From Agrobacterium vitis (GTDB lineage Bacteria > Pseudomonadota > Alphaproteobacteria > Rhizobiales > Rhizobiaceae): 64,000 nucleotides of DNA. The stretch lies in NCBI RefSeq assembly GCF_037039395.1, contig NZ_CP146242.1:3297001-3361000 (forward strand). The letters are read 5' to 3'. How positions within the stretch are numbered: position 1 is the first letter of the stretch; each line of letters starts with the position of its first letter. The notes beneath the pieces are model-generated. The model was not told the DNA's origin. It did no database searches and worked only from the letters and a program-made list of their open reading frames with translations. Shown piece after piece: positions 7,570 through 14,419 of the stretch. The position numbers and the translations under genes were made by a program.

Positions 7570-8181
7570 TCAGTTGCGGGTGCGAAACCCGCCGATCACA
7601 ACGCCCGCAATGGCGACGTTTTCGTCATCAACGATTTCCGGGGCGGTCGGTTCGCCAGCGGCGGATGCTGAGAGGAGATAGGGGTTTCTCCAGACGCGAA
7701 ATATTGTCTCGGCGGTTCCTCGGCGCAGGTCGTATTTTTGGGCGCAAACGGCGTCGCCATTGCGCGGCTGGGCCTCGCGGTCGATGATGACGATCATGCC
7801 TGGAAGGTAGCCAAGGGCGGAAAGGGCGTTTGTTTTCAACACCCATGCATCCATGGTCGGGGTCTGCTTCACCAGGCTGTCGATAGCGACGTTGACCACG
7901 TCATCCTTGTCCGCGCCGATGCTGTAGCGCGCGGCTTCATTCTCGGAGAAAAACTGGATCTTCGGAATGTTCTTGGTCTCATACGCGGGGATGTGTGTGG
8001 CATCCTCAATCTTGCGAACCGTCTTGGCGGTGAGCGTATGTCCCATGGCGTCGTTTTGCCGAAACCGGGTGAGTGTCGATGGCGTAAGGCCAGCGGCGCG
8101 CGCGATTTCAGTCAGCGACATCTTCGCCGTCTGGGTGATGTGGTCGAGCCACGCTAGTTGCTGATCGCGCAAATCTGTCAT
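7570..8181 (-). CDS. CI-like phage repressor with degenerate S24 domain
   Basis: 203 residues from ATG 8181 (MTDLRDQQLAWLDH); in-frame ATG at 8187 and 8211 are alternatives. N-terminal helix-turn-helix: SLTEIARAAGLTPSTLTRFR, with residue TAKTVRKIEDA following. The C-terminal half resembles the LexA/CI S24 fold (YLPGMIVIIDREAQPRNGDAVCA), but the position of the autoproteolysis Ser appears to be Ala (TNALSALGY). It should maintain lysogeny by binding operators on both sides of its gene. Confidence 0.8.
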   Translation of the reverse strand: MTDLRDQQLAWLDHITQTAKMSLTEIARAAGLTPSTLTRFRQNDAMGHTLTAKTVRKIEDATHIPAYETKNIPKIQFFSENEAARYSIGADKDDVVNVAIDSLVKQTPTMDAWVLKTNALSALGYLPGMIVIIDREAQPRNGDAVCAQKYDLRRGTAETIFRVWRNPYLLSASAAGEPTAPEIVDDENVAIAGVVIGGFRTRN

Positions 8182-8237
8182 GCGCATACTTAAAGCAACG
8201 TGAAGGCCCATGTTCAAAACTCAAAACTGCTATTGAC

Positions 8238-8288
8238 TTTGCAAACTAAATCACGCCGAAATGTGCAAAAGCAAGAGTGATTTGCATA
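8238..8288 (+). promoter_or_regulatory. Rightward operator region in front of Cro-like gene
   Basis: TTTGCAAA at 8238-8245, GTGCAAAA at 8263-8270 and TTTGCATA at 8281-8288 lie in the 119 bases between the divergent repressor and Cro-like starts. The spacing is roughly 20 bases. A TTGAC at 8233-8237 is a possible -35 but no convincing -10 is placed. Confidence 0.45.
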
Positions 8289-8300
8289 TTTGAGGTTTCG

Positions 8301-8522
8301 ATGGACAAATTCTCTGAAATTGATGAACGCCGCGAACGGCTTGGCATCAAGCAAAACGAGATGTGCCGCCTTGCGGATGTCTCGCCCTCGACGCTGACCC
8401 GCGCCCGATCCGGCGGCAAAGACCCGACGCCGCGCATTCTGCGCAAGCTGCGGGTTGCGCTCGATGGGATTTCGCGGGAGCGCGGCGTGGCGCTACGGGA
8501 AGATTTGGAGCGGCGGTCATGA
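8301..8522 (+). CDS. Cro-like helix-turn-helix regulator
   Basis: 73 residues from ATG 8301, preceded by TGAGG. RLGIKQNEMCRLADVSPSTL is an XRE-type helix-turn-helix, followed by TRARSGGKDPTPRILRKLR. Small size, position divergent to the repressor, and first place in the rightward chain fit a Cro function. Its stop overlaps the next start by ATGA. Confidence 0.75.
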   Translation: MDKFSEIDERRERLGIKQNEMCRLADVSPSTLTRARSGGKDPTPRILRKLRVALDGISRERGVALREDLERRS

Positions 8523-8857
8523 ACTGGGCGGACTATCAGCCGGGGCGGCGCGTGGTGTGTGTGGCGGATTACTTTGAAAGCCGCGAACAATGCTCAATTG
8601 TTCCTGAAAAGGGAAAGGTCTATACCATTCGCACAGCCAATATTGGGCGACTGTCCAATGATATCGAAATGATCGGCTTGACCTTCGTGGAATTCACCAG
8701 TCTTGGAGTTCCAACATCGCTATATCAGCCTCCGTCAGGTGAGTGGTGGTTTGCGGCGCGAAATTTTAAGCCGCTCGACGAACGCCGCCTTGACCAGTTC
8801 CGCCACATGCTCACGAAAGCGCCTGCCCCTTGGGGAAGCCGACCGGTGGCGGCATGA
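8519..8857 (+). CDS. Hypothetical prophage protein
   Basis: 112 residues from ATG 8519. Beta-rich with repeated aromatic residues (YQPGRRVVCVADYF, KGKVYTIRTA, PPSGEWWFAARNFKPL), reminiscent of small SH3-like phage proteins. Overlaps both neighbours by ATGA. Function unknown. Confidence 0.65.
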   Translation: MNWADYQPGRRVVCVADYFESREQCSIVPEKGKVYTIRTANIGRLSNDIEMIGLTFVEFTSLGVPTSLYQPPSGEWWFAARNFKPLDERRLDQFRHMLTKAPAPWGSRPVAA

Positions 8858-9123
8858 GCGGCGCTTATCTCATCGCCTACGGTGGCAAGGCTCCGCTGGA
8901 TATCGCGGAAAACCGGGTGTTTCACCAAAGCTTGCTCGACGATCTGGCCTGCGAAGTGGCGCGGCAGGGCTGGGCGGGCGCTGATTTTTCCCATTACGGC
9001 CGTGCGGATAACCGGGTTGCGATTGAAATCGTGCCGGGAACGGAAGCGTTGACGCTGGAACGGCTGGCAGCATTTCGAGAAGAGCAGCGCCGGGCGCGCG
9101 AAGCAGAAAGGCAGGTGGCGTGA
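8854..9123 (+). CDS. Hypothetical prophage protein
   Basis: 89 residues from ATG 8854. Ends in a long charged helix (LERLAAFREEQRRAREAERQ). No domain recognised. Coupled by ATGA upstream and TGATG downstream. Confidence 0.6.
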   Translation: MSGAYLIAYGGKAPLDIAENRVFHQSLLDDLACEVARQGWAGADFSHYGRADNRVAIEIVPGTEALTLERLAAFREEQRRAREAERQVA

Positions 9124-9485
9124 TGTCTTATGAAGCATGGGGTGACGGTGACGACAGCCCGTATGATGCGGCGATTGAAGCCGGTTGGATCAATCCGGAC
9201 GATCAGTCCAAGGCGTTGATCGATGTGATGAACGAGCGCCTACGTCAGCAGAATGAAAAGGGCTGGTCAGCCGAGCATGACGATCAGCACACGGGCGGCG
9301 AACTGGCACGCTTGGCGGCTGCTTATGCGCTCGGAGAATGTGAGGTTGTTCAGCTGCCGGGCTTGTACATTTGCGGCTGGTTCAAGCCGAAAGACCGCCG
9401 GTTTGACCTTGTGCGCGCTGCTGCGCTGCTGTTGGCGGAAATTGAGATTTTCGACCGTGCCGAAGCGCGAAAGGCAGGTGCGTGA
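9123..9485 (+). CDS. Conserved phage protein of the ERxRQ..EGW..EHDD type
   Basis: 120 residues from ATG 9123 (GTG at 9120 also possible). MNERLRQQNEKGWSAEHDDQ, HTGGELARLAAAYAL and WFKPKDRRFDLVRAAALLLAEIE form a pattern common in proteobacterial prophage proteins. Function is not established. TGATG overlaps on both sides. Confidence 0.7.
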   Translation: MSYEAWGDGDDSPYDAAIEAGWINPDDQSKALIDVMNERLRQQNEKGWSAEHDDQHTGGELARLAAAYALGECEVVQLPGLYICGWFKPKDRRFDLVRAAALLLAEIEIFDRAEARKAGA

Positions 9486-10333
9486 TGGCGTTTGAAGAGG
9501 TTGATATTGTTGTCGAGGTGAGTGGATCGGCCCATACGGGTGTGTCCGTTGGGTTGACGAAGATGCGCAAATCCAAGGCCAAGATGAAGGTGAGCATCAA
9601 GAGTGATGCCTGGGAAACGCTCGGGTTTTCACCGGATGATCGTTTCGTGCTGCTGGTTGGCCGCGATAATGATTTCGGGATGATCCGGCTGCAAAAGAAC
9701 AAGACCGGGAAAATCCGGGTTGTGGATCGCGTTGCAGCCCATGGCTCTCGGTTCCTTCAGTTGTCTCTGGGGCATCGCCCGGAATTTGTGGACCGCGCGG
9801 AAAAGGCTGTGGCCTGCCAGTGGGAAAAGATCGACTTCACCACTCTGGAAATCGTCCTGCCCAACTGGGCGGATGAAACCAACCCGGCAAGAAAGGCGCG
9901 TATCCAGGCAAAGCCGCCGTCCGTGCTGGCTGCCGACCGCGAAGCGGAGCGCCAGGCGCGTGAGCTGGCCGAGGCCGAACAGCGTCGCCGCACTATTGAA
10001 CTGCATGAGGTTGCCGAGGAGGCCGCCCGTCAGACGCGGAAATTGCTGTCTGCTCCAGACGTTGAGTTGCGCGCCGATCTCAACCTTACGCCCAAGGAAC
10101 GAGCGCTGCTTTCGGCGCTGGCCGCCAAGAAAGGCGCTGTCGTGTCCAAGGAAGCGCTTCTTCATCTGACCTATGGCAGCAGTGACGACGCGCCTGACGT
10201 GAAGATCCTTGACGTCATGATCTGCAAAATCCGTCCAAAGTTGCCGCTTTCGGTGCGTATCGAAACCCGCTTTGGACAGGGATACGTGCTGATTGGGGCT
10301 TGGAAAGATCTGTTCGAGAAGGCGGTGGCGTGA
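9485..10333 (+). CDS. PhoB/OmpR-type winged-helix protein with novel N-terminus
   Basis: 282 residues. The last about 85 residues are a response-regulator-type DNA-binding domain: LTPKERALLSALAAKKGAVV, then EALLHLTYGSSDDAP and VKILDVMICKIRPKL, ending RFGQGYVLIG. The N-terminal part is not a receiver domain: it has no phospho-Asp pocket and instead a beta-rich segment and a charged helical linker (EAERQARELAEAEQRRRTIE). Probably a phage transcription factor for middle or late genes; target unknown. Coupled by TGATG on both sides. Confidence 0.7.
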   Translation: MAFEEVDIVVEVSGSAHTGVSVGLTKMRKSKAKMKVSIKSDAWETLGFSPDDRFVLLVGRDNDFGMIRLQKNKTGKIRVVDRVAAHGSRFLQLSLGHRPEFVDRAEKAVACQWEKIDFTTLEIVLPNWADETNPARKARIQAKPPSVLAADREAERQARELAEAEQRRRTIELHEVAEEAARQTRKLLSAPDVELRADLNLTPKERALLSALAAKKGAVVSKEALLHLTYGSSDDAPDVKILDVMICKIRPKLPLSVRIETRFGQGYVLIGAWKDLFEKAVA

Positions 10334-10596
10334 TGGATCTGCATCTTGTTGATGAAATCCAGCAGCTATCGGATTGCCGGACGCATCAGGAGCGGGCGGT
10401 GTGGCTGCTGACCTGCCCGCTGATGGTGCTTTCCAAGTATGAAATGACCATTCGCAACCGGCTGCAAATTGCCGGGTTTTTCGATGGTGTTGTGTATCTG
10501 GAATGGGAACTGTCCCGGATGCGCGCACCGCGCGCTCTTGGCGCTATGCCTTTGAATACCTACGCGGAAGTCATGTTGACGATAGCGCGCCCCTGA
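10333..10596 (+). CDS. Hypothetical prophage protein
   Basis: 87 residues from ATG 10333 overlapping the previous stop (TGATG). Helical (CRTHQERAVWLLTCPLMVLS, YEMTIRNRLQIAGFFDG). No domain recognised. Followed by a 50-base gap before the next gene. Confidence 0.6.
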   Translation: MDLHLVDEIQQLSDCRTHQERAVWLLTCPLMVLSKYEMTIRNRLQIAGFFDGVVYLEWELSRMRAPRALGAMPLNTYAEVMLTIARP

Positions 10597-10646
10597 AATT
10601 CCCCGCCGATTTGTATTGCGTACGGCTCTCGCTTTCGAGGTTTGAA

Positions 10647-11225
10647 ATGCGGATGCCTGATGAATTTATCTCCGACCTCGACAAGCGTGTGTATCGGCTT
10701 GGGTTGTCGGAAAGCGTTGTGTTGAGGGAGGCCGGACTTGCTTCACGATATTTTGCCGATATCCGCGCAGGCCGTAGGCCTTTGACCAGAAAGACATATG
10801 AGCGGATGTGTGCTGCAATTTCCGATTTGCAGAAGGCGAAAGCCACGAATGACAGATATGCGGCCAGCCGTGCGCAGGCCGCTGTGGCTGGCAAATCGCT
10901 CGCGCGGCATGATCCGATCACGGCACAATACCGGCTGCTGCTGTGGCTTGTCTGTACGATTGCCGATGTGCCGCCTGGCCCAGTGCTGGCCGCCGATCCG
11001 GCCAAGCGGGCCACGGCGGATGCGGAATGGATGCGGGCCGCCCATCTGCGCCGGATCACCATCTACATTGCCAATGTTGAACTGAATATCAAGCAGGCCG
11101 ATCTTGCCCGCGCTGCCGGCATGTCGCGCGCTGCCATCTGCGGCATGCTGAAAGACATGGAGGATCTGCGCGGCGATGCGCAGGTTCAGACGATGATCGG
11201 CGCGGTTGAGGAGGTGTTTTTGTGA
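10647..11225 (+). CDS. Two-HTH protein with DnaA C-terminal-like domain
   Basis: 192 residues from ATG 10647, six bases after GAGG. The N-terminal domain is XRE-like (YRLGLSESVVLREAGLASRY..IRAGRRPLTRKTYERM). The C-terminal 60 residues, LRRITIYIANVELNIKQADLARAAGMSRAAICGM.. split as RRITIYIANVELNIKQADLA and GMSRAAICGMLKDMEDLR, follow the layout of DnaA domain IV (basic helix, then recognition helix and ..IEDRR). Likely binds the phage origin or a promoter; lacks an AAA+ domain. Confidence 0.65.
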   Translation: MRMPDEFISDLDKRVYRLGLSESVVLREAGLASRYFADIRAGRRPLTRKTYERMCAAISDLQKAKATNDRYAASRAQAAVAGKSLARHDPITAQYRLLLWLVCTIADVPPGPVLAADPAKRATADAEWMRAAHLRRITIYIANVELNIKQADLARAAGMSRAAICGMLKDMEDLRGDAQVQTMIGAVEEVFL

Positions 11226-11437
11226 TGACTGATGATTGGGATCTGTGTCGCAACCGTTCCGCCGCCATGTCTGCCGCCATGGCCGTACCACTTGAAGTTA
11301 ACCAGGCGCTGGCTGTGATTATCCTTTGGAATAGCGGCTTTTTCGATACGCTCGATATCGCCCGCATGCTGACGCTGAAAGAAGATGCAGTATATCGGAC
11401 CATTCATGCTGCCCGTGATGTGAGGGCCGGTCGATGA
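11225..11437 (+). CDS. Small helix-turn-helix protein
   Basis: 70 residues from ATG 11225 (TGATG overlap). FDTLDIARMLTLKEDAVYRT is a sigma-like helix-turn-helix. ATGA overlap with the primase. Probably DNA-binding; role unknown. Confidence 0.6.
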   Translation: MTDDWDLCRNRSAAMSAAMAVPLEVNQALAVIILWNSGFFDTLDIARMLTLKEDAVYRTIHAARDVRAGR

Positions 11438-12555
11438 ACTCCCGCAACAAAGAAACCGAGCAAATCAAGGAAGGCCTGAAAGGCCGGATTGTCGGGCTTT
11501 GCGAGGGTCTGTTGCCGGATGGCAAGCGACATGGGCGGCTCTGGGTGGCCCACAATCCGATTGAAAATGACTATTCCCAGACCCCGGAATTCAAGGTGGC
11601 GTTAACGCGGGATGTTGGTGCGTGGAAGGATTATCGCACCGGTGAAAAGGGCGATGTGATCGGGTTGATCGCCTATCTGAACGCCACAGATTTTCGTGGG
11701 GCGATGGACTGGGCGCGCGATTTCCTTGGGCTGCGACAGATGAGCCGGGAAGAGCGTGACCGCTTTGCCCGCGATACGCAAAAGGCCATGGCGGATGCGG
11801 CGCGGATCTCGGAGGAAAAGCGTCTCCAGCGGATCAAATGGGCCGATGATCTGTTCATGAGCGCGGATGCCTATGGCAGCGGCACGGCGGCGGAAGCCCA
11901 TGCGCTGGCCTATTTCGCGGGCCGGAAAATTCCGCTCGATGACATTCCCAATCTGGCCGCCGACACCTTCCGGTTTCATCCGAGCCTCGAATTCTGGCCT
12001 CGGGCGACCTATCGCAATGAGGGCGGCCGTTCGGTGAAGGTGAAGGCCGGGCCGCGCTTTCCCTGCATTCTATCCGCCATGCGCACGCCCACAGGGCAGG
12101 TGACGGGCGTGCATCACACGTTCCTCGATCCGGTGCGCCCGGAAAAGCTGCCGGTGGCGGCCAACGAAAACGCCAAGATGATGCGGTTTGAATGCGCGGG
12201 CGCGATGATCTGGGTAAGCCATGGGCCGGAAAACCTTCCGGTCTGGGAAGCCCGCCAGCCGCATCCGGCGATCTTTGGCGAGGGGATAGAGGACGCCCTT
12301 TCCCAAGCCCGCGCCAATGGCGACATGGCCCGCGCCGCCGCTGTCGGCTCGCTCTCGATGCTGTCAGGCGCGCCGCTCAAACTGCCCTGCATAGAGTGGG
12401 CCTTGATCTGCCAGGACAATGACTGGGCCAAGCCCCAGGCGCAGAAGCAATTTGCCGATGAAATGGCAAAGCTGGAAAGCTTTGGCAAACCCGTGGTGGC
12501 GAAGAAAAGCCATATCGGCAAGGATTTCAACGATTTGATGCAAGGAGAAGAGTGA
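11434..12555 (+). CDS. Phage DNA primase with Toprim domain
   Basis: 373 residues. N-terminal region with GAWKDYRTGEKGDVIGLIAY, typical of phage primase/DUF7146-type proteins that lack a classical CHC2 zinc finger. Toprim core: IFGEGIEDALSQARANG near residue 279 with the conserved Glu, and ALICQDND near 323 giving the acidic pair. It should synthesise primers for phage replication together with the helicase at 14420. ATG 11434 overlaps the previous stop. Confidence 0.8.
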   Translation: MNSRNKETEQIKEGLKGRIVGLCEGLLPDGKRHGRLWVAHNPIENDYSQTPEFKVALTRDVGAWKDYRTGEKGDVIGLIAYLNATDFRGAMDWARDFLGLRQMSREERDRFARDTQKAMADAARISEEKRLQRIKWADDLFMSADAYGSGTAAEAHALAYFAGRKIPLDDIPNLAADTFRFHPSLEFWPRATYRNEGGRSVKVKAGPRFPCILSAMRTPTGQVTGVHHTFLDPVRPEKLPVAANENAKMMRFECAGAMIWVSHGPENLPVWEARQPHPAIFGEGIEDALSQARANGDMARAAAVGSLSMLSGAPLKLPCIEWALICQDNDWAKPQAQKQFADEMAKLESFGKPVVAKKSHIGKDFNDLMQGEE

Positions 12556-12896
12556 TGGGTGAGCGCCCGGAAAACATGAAGCAGCAACTGAAAGTAGAAG
12601 TTAAAGACGGGATTTTGTCAATTTCTATTGGCATCGCTCTCCTCTCTCATGCTGTCCAGTCACAAGAGAGCTGGCCGGAGAACTTCTATGTCGACGACAT
12701 TCGTGATTTCGCGCGGGAAGTCGCGAGAGAGTTGCGCCGGGAAGAGGAAGACGGCACGACGCCTGTCCATCGTCTCTTTGACAAGGTTGCCGATGCTGTC
12801 TTGGAAAGTGGTGGCGACGGTGTCGACGAAGGAAATGTGGAACGTGGCCTTGAGATCGCCGCTGCGTATTTCAATCGGAAAACTTCGAAGTCATGA
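12555..12896 (+). CDS. Hypothetical prophage protein
   Basis: 113 residues from ATG 12555 (TGATG), SD-like GGAGAAG just before. Acidic protein with [20 protein letters not shown] in the middle. No domain recognised. Overlaps the GapR homologue by ATGA. Confidence 0.6.
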   Translation: MGERPENMKQQLKVEVKDGILSISIGIALLSHAVQSQESWPENFYVDDIRDFAREVARELRREEEDGTTPVHRLFDKVADAVLESGGDGVDEGNVERGLEIAAAYFNRKTSKS

Positions 12897-13180
12897 CCGG
12901 CGCTGGCCACAATTCCGGCACTGATGCCCATGGCATTGCCCGTGACCAGCTGCGCGCCTTTGTCGAGCGGATCGAGCGGCTCGATAGAGAGATCAAATCC
13001 ATCAACGACGACAAGAAGGATGTGTACGGCGAAGCCAAATCCATGGGCTTCGACACCAAAATCCTGAAACGGGTGATCCATCTGCGGCGAAAGGATGAGC
13101 AAGAGAGGCTCGAGGAAGATCTGATCCTCGACACCTATCTGCACGCCCTCGGCATGATCGAGGAACCGCCGGAAGGCTAA
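12893..13180 (+). CDS. gapR: GapR family (DUF2312) DNA-binding protein
   Basis: 95 residues. [60 protein letters not shown] and DTYLHALGM follow the alphaproteobacterial GapR/DUF2312 family throughout. In Caulobacter, GapR binds overtwisted DNA and supports replication and topoisomerase activity; a phage copy among replication genes may serve the phage origin or interfere with host chromosome biology. That role is inference. Coupled to the previous gene by ATGA. Confidence 0.88.
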   Translation: MTGAGHNSGTDAHGIARDQLRAFVERIERLDREIKSINDDKKDVYGEAKSMGFDTKILKRVIHLRRKDEQERLEEDLILDTYLHALGMIEEPPEG

Positions 13181-13199
13181 TTTCAACAGGAGAAAGACC

Positions 13200-14087
13200 A
13201 TGGCGAAGGAAAAAACACCGGAAGAGCTGGCCGCATTGGCGGGGGCGATTGGAAAGGATGAGGACAATGGAACACCCACTGGAAACGAAACGCCGGCGAA
13301 TGCAGGCGGAGCAAGCGATACGGGAGCAAGTGGCGAACAATCTGCGGGCGAAACAGGGTCTGCCGCACCACAGGAAGCAGGCGGTGACATCGACGGTTCC
13401 AGCGGGGCAGACGCCGGAGGCAATGACGGATCGGCTGCTGGACGCGATAGCGGAGGCGAGGGCGCAACAGCTGTGGGACGTAAAGGGCTGGTTTCCGAGG
13501 GGGAAGCCAATGCAGGATCAGGTGGAACCGCTGGCGATCAACGCCACGATCAGGGATCAAGTCCTGATGTTGGAAGTTCAGGCGAGCTTGGAAAACCAAA
13601 TACGGCAGGCAATGCTTCTGCCGACGAACTTGCTGCGCAGATGAGCTACAGCGAATTCGCGGCACTGGAGCCGGAGGCCATGCCGATGATTGCGGCAGCC
13701 GGGGCCTACCAGGCGCTGATTGCTGTCGGCCAGGCGGTTGCCGCAAAGCTTGCCGGGGCTGAGCTGACATGCGGCCCGCATCCGGCCAGCACCTTAATGG
13801 CGCGGGAAATGGCCGGTTTCGTGCGCAAGATCGGTCGGCGCGCTACCGCCGATGTGCTGGCCCAACATCTGAAAATCCGCAAGCTGCGCGACAGTGCCGA
13901 GATTTCCACGCCCGAGCGGATCGCCCTGACGGCCTATATCCAGACCCTGCTTGATCTGGACGCCTTCATTGCTGCCGAGCGGGAAGCGCAGGCCAAGGCG
14001 CAGGAAGAGCGGCAAACGCCCGCGCCGACCCCGATTGAAGACACGATTTTTGAACCGGCGGATGACTTTTTTACGCCGACTTACTGA
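13200..14087 (+). CDS. Prophage protein with low-complexity N-terminus over a nested gene
   Basis: 295 residues from ATG 13200, preceded by CAGGAGA eight bases upstream. Residues 1-22 look ordinary; residues about 23-147 are Gly/Ala/Ser/Asp-rich and disordered-looking; residues 148-295 are a compact helical domain (MSYSEFAALEPEAMPMIAAA onwards). The low-complexity part coincides exactly with a second frame (13267-13644) that looks better coded. ATG 13641 is in frame here and overlaps the stop of that nested gene by ATGA, so a 148-residue short form is likely. Function unknown. Confidence 0.55.
   Translation: MAKEKTPEELAALAGAIGKDEDNGTPTGNETPANAGGASDTGASGEQSAGETGSAAPQEAGGDIDGSSGADAGGNDGSAAGRDSGGEGATAVGRKGLVSEGEANAGSGGTAGDQRHDQGSSPDVGSSGELGKPNTAGNASADELAAQMSYSEFAALEPEAMPMIAAAGAYQALIAVGQAVAAKLAGAELTCGPHPASTLMAREMAGFVRKIGRRATADVLAQHLKIRKLRDSAEISTPERIALTAYIQTLLDLDAFIAAEREAQAKAQEERQTPAPTPIEDTIFEPADDFFTPTY
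13267..13644 (+). CDS. Nested gene in +1 frame (overprinted)
   Basis: 125 residues from ATG 13267 (MEHPLETKRRRMQAEQAIRE), preceded by AAAGGATGAGG. The product is a normal-looking charged helical protein (EAMTDRLLDAIAEARAQQLW, DVKGWFPRGKP). Its codons end mostly in G or C, as in neighbouring genes, whereas the overlapping long frame uses many GGA, GCA and ACA codons here. Its stop overlaps ATG 13641 by ATGA, the junction used throughout this operon. Function unknown. Confidence 0.6.
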   Translation: MEHPLETKRRRMQAEQAIREQVANNLRAKQGLPHHRKQAVTSTVPAGQTPEAMTDRLLDAIAEARAQQLWDVKGWFPRGKPMQDQVEPLAINATIRDQVLMLEVQASLENQIRQAMLLPTNLLRR

Positions 14088-14112
14088 CCTCACCCCAAGC
14101 GAACAGGAGACT

Positions 14113-14349
14113 ATGAGCATGACGGACAAAGTTGACAGCACAAGCGACCAGCGCACCGTAAACAATACGATGCGACACCAGTACAAGGTTCTTTCCGACA
14201 AGGAAAAGGAACAGATGGCAGCAATCAAATCCTGCGGGGAAGAATTGCTGAGCATCATCAATGAGTGCGGTGCAAGCCGCGAACTGTCCATCGCCAAGAC
14301 CAAAACCGAAGAAGCGGTTATGTGGGCAGTGAAACACGTCACGGCCTAA
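14113..14349 (+). CDS. Acb2/Tad1-like cyclic-nucleotide sponge (anti-CBASS/anti-Thoeris candidate)
   Basis: 78 residues from ATG 14113, with AGGAG four bases before. The pattern HQYKVLSDKEKEQMAAIKSC, GEELLSIINECGASRELSIA, KTKTEEAVMWAVKHVTA matches phage proteins I know as the Acb2/Tad1 hairpin family (former DUF7681). Founding members bind signalling nucleotides made by CBASS or Thoeris and block defence. No enzymatic residues are expected. It is the last gene before a strong terminator, at the end of the early operon. Which defence it blocks, and whether it is active, cannot be read from sequence. Confidence 0.7.
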   Translation: MSMTDKVDSTSDQRTVNNTMRHQYKVLSDKEKEQMAAIKSCGEELLSIINECGASRELSIAKTKTEEAVMWAVKHVTA

Positions 14350-14359
14350 AACCCATGCC

Positions 14360-14392
14360 CGGCGCGCTAGAGATCCGGCGCGCCGTTTTTTT
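14360..14392 (+). terminator. Intrinsic terminator of rightward early operon
   Basis: CGGCGCGC (14360-14367) pairs with GCGCGCCG (14378-14385), followed by seven T. It lies just after the Acb2-like gene and before the helicase gene. Confidence 0.85.
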
Positions 14393-14419
14393 ATCTCATG
14401 ACGGTGCGCGGCGGGGCAG

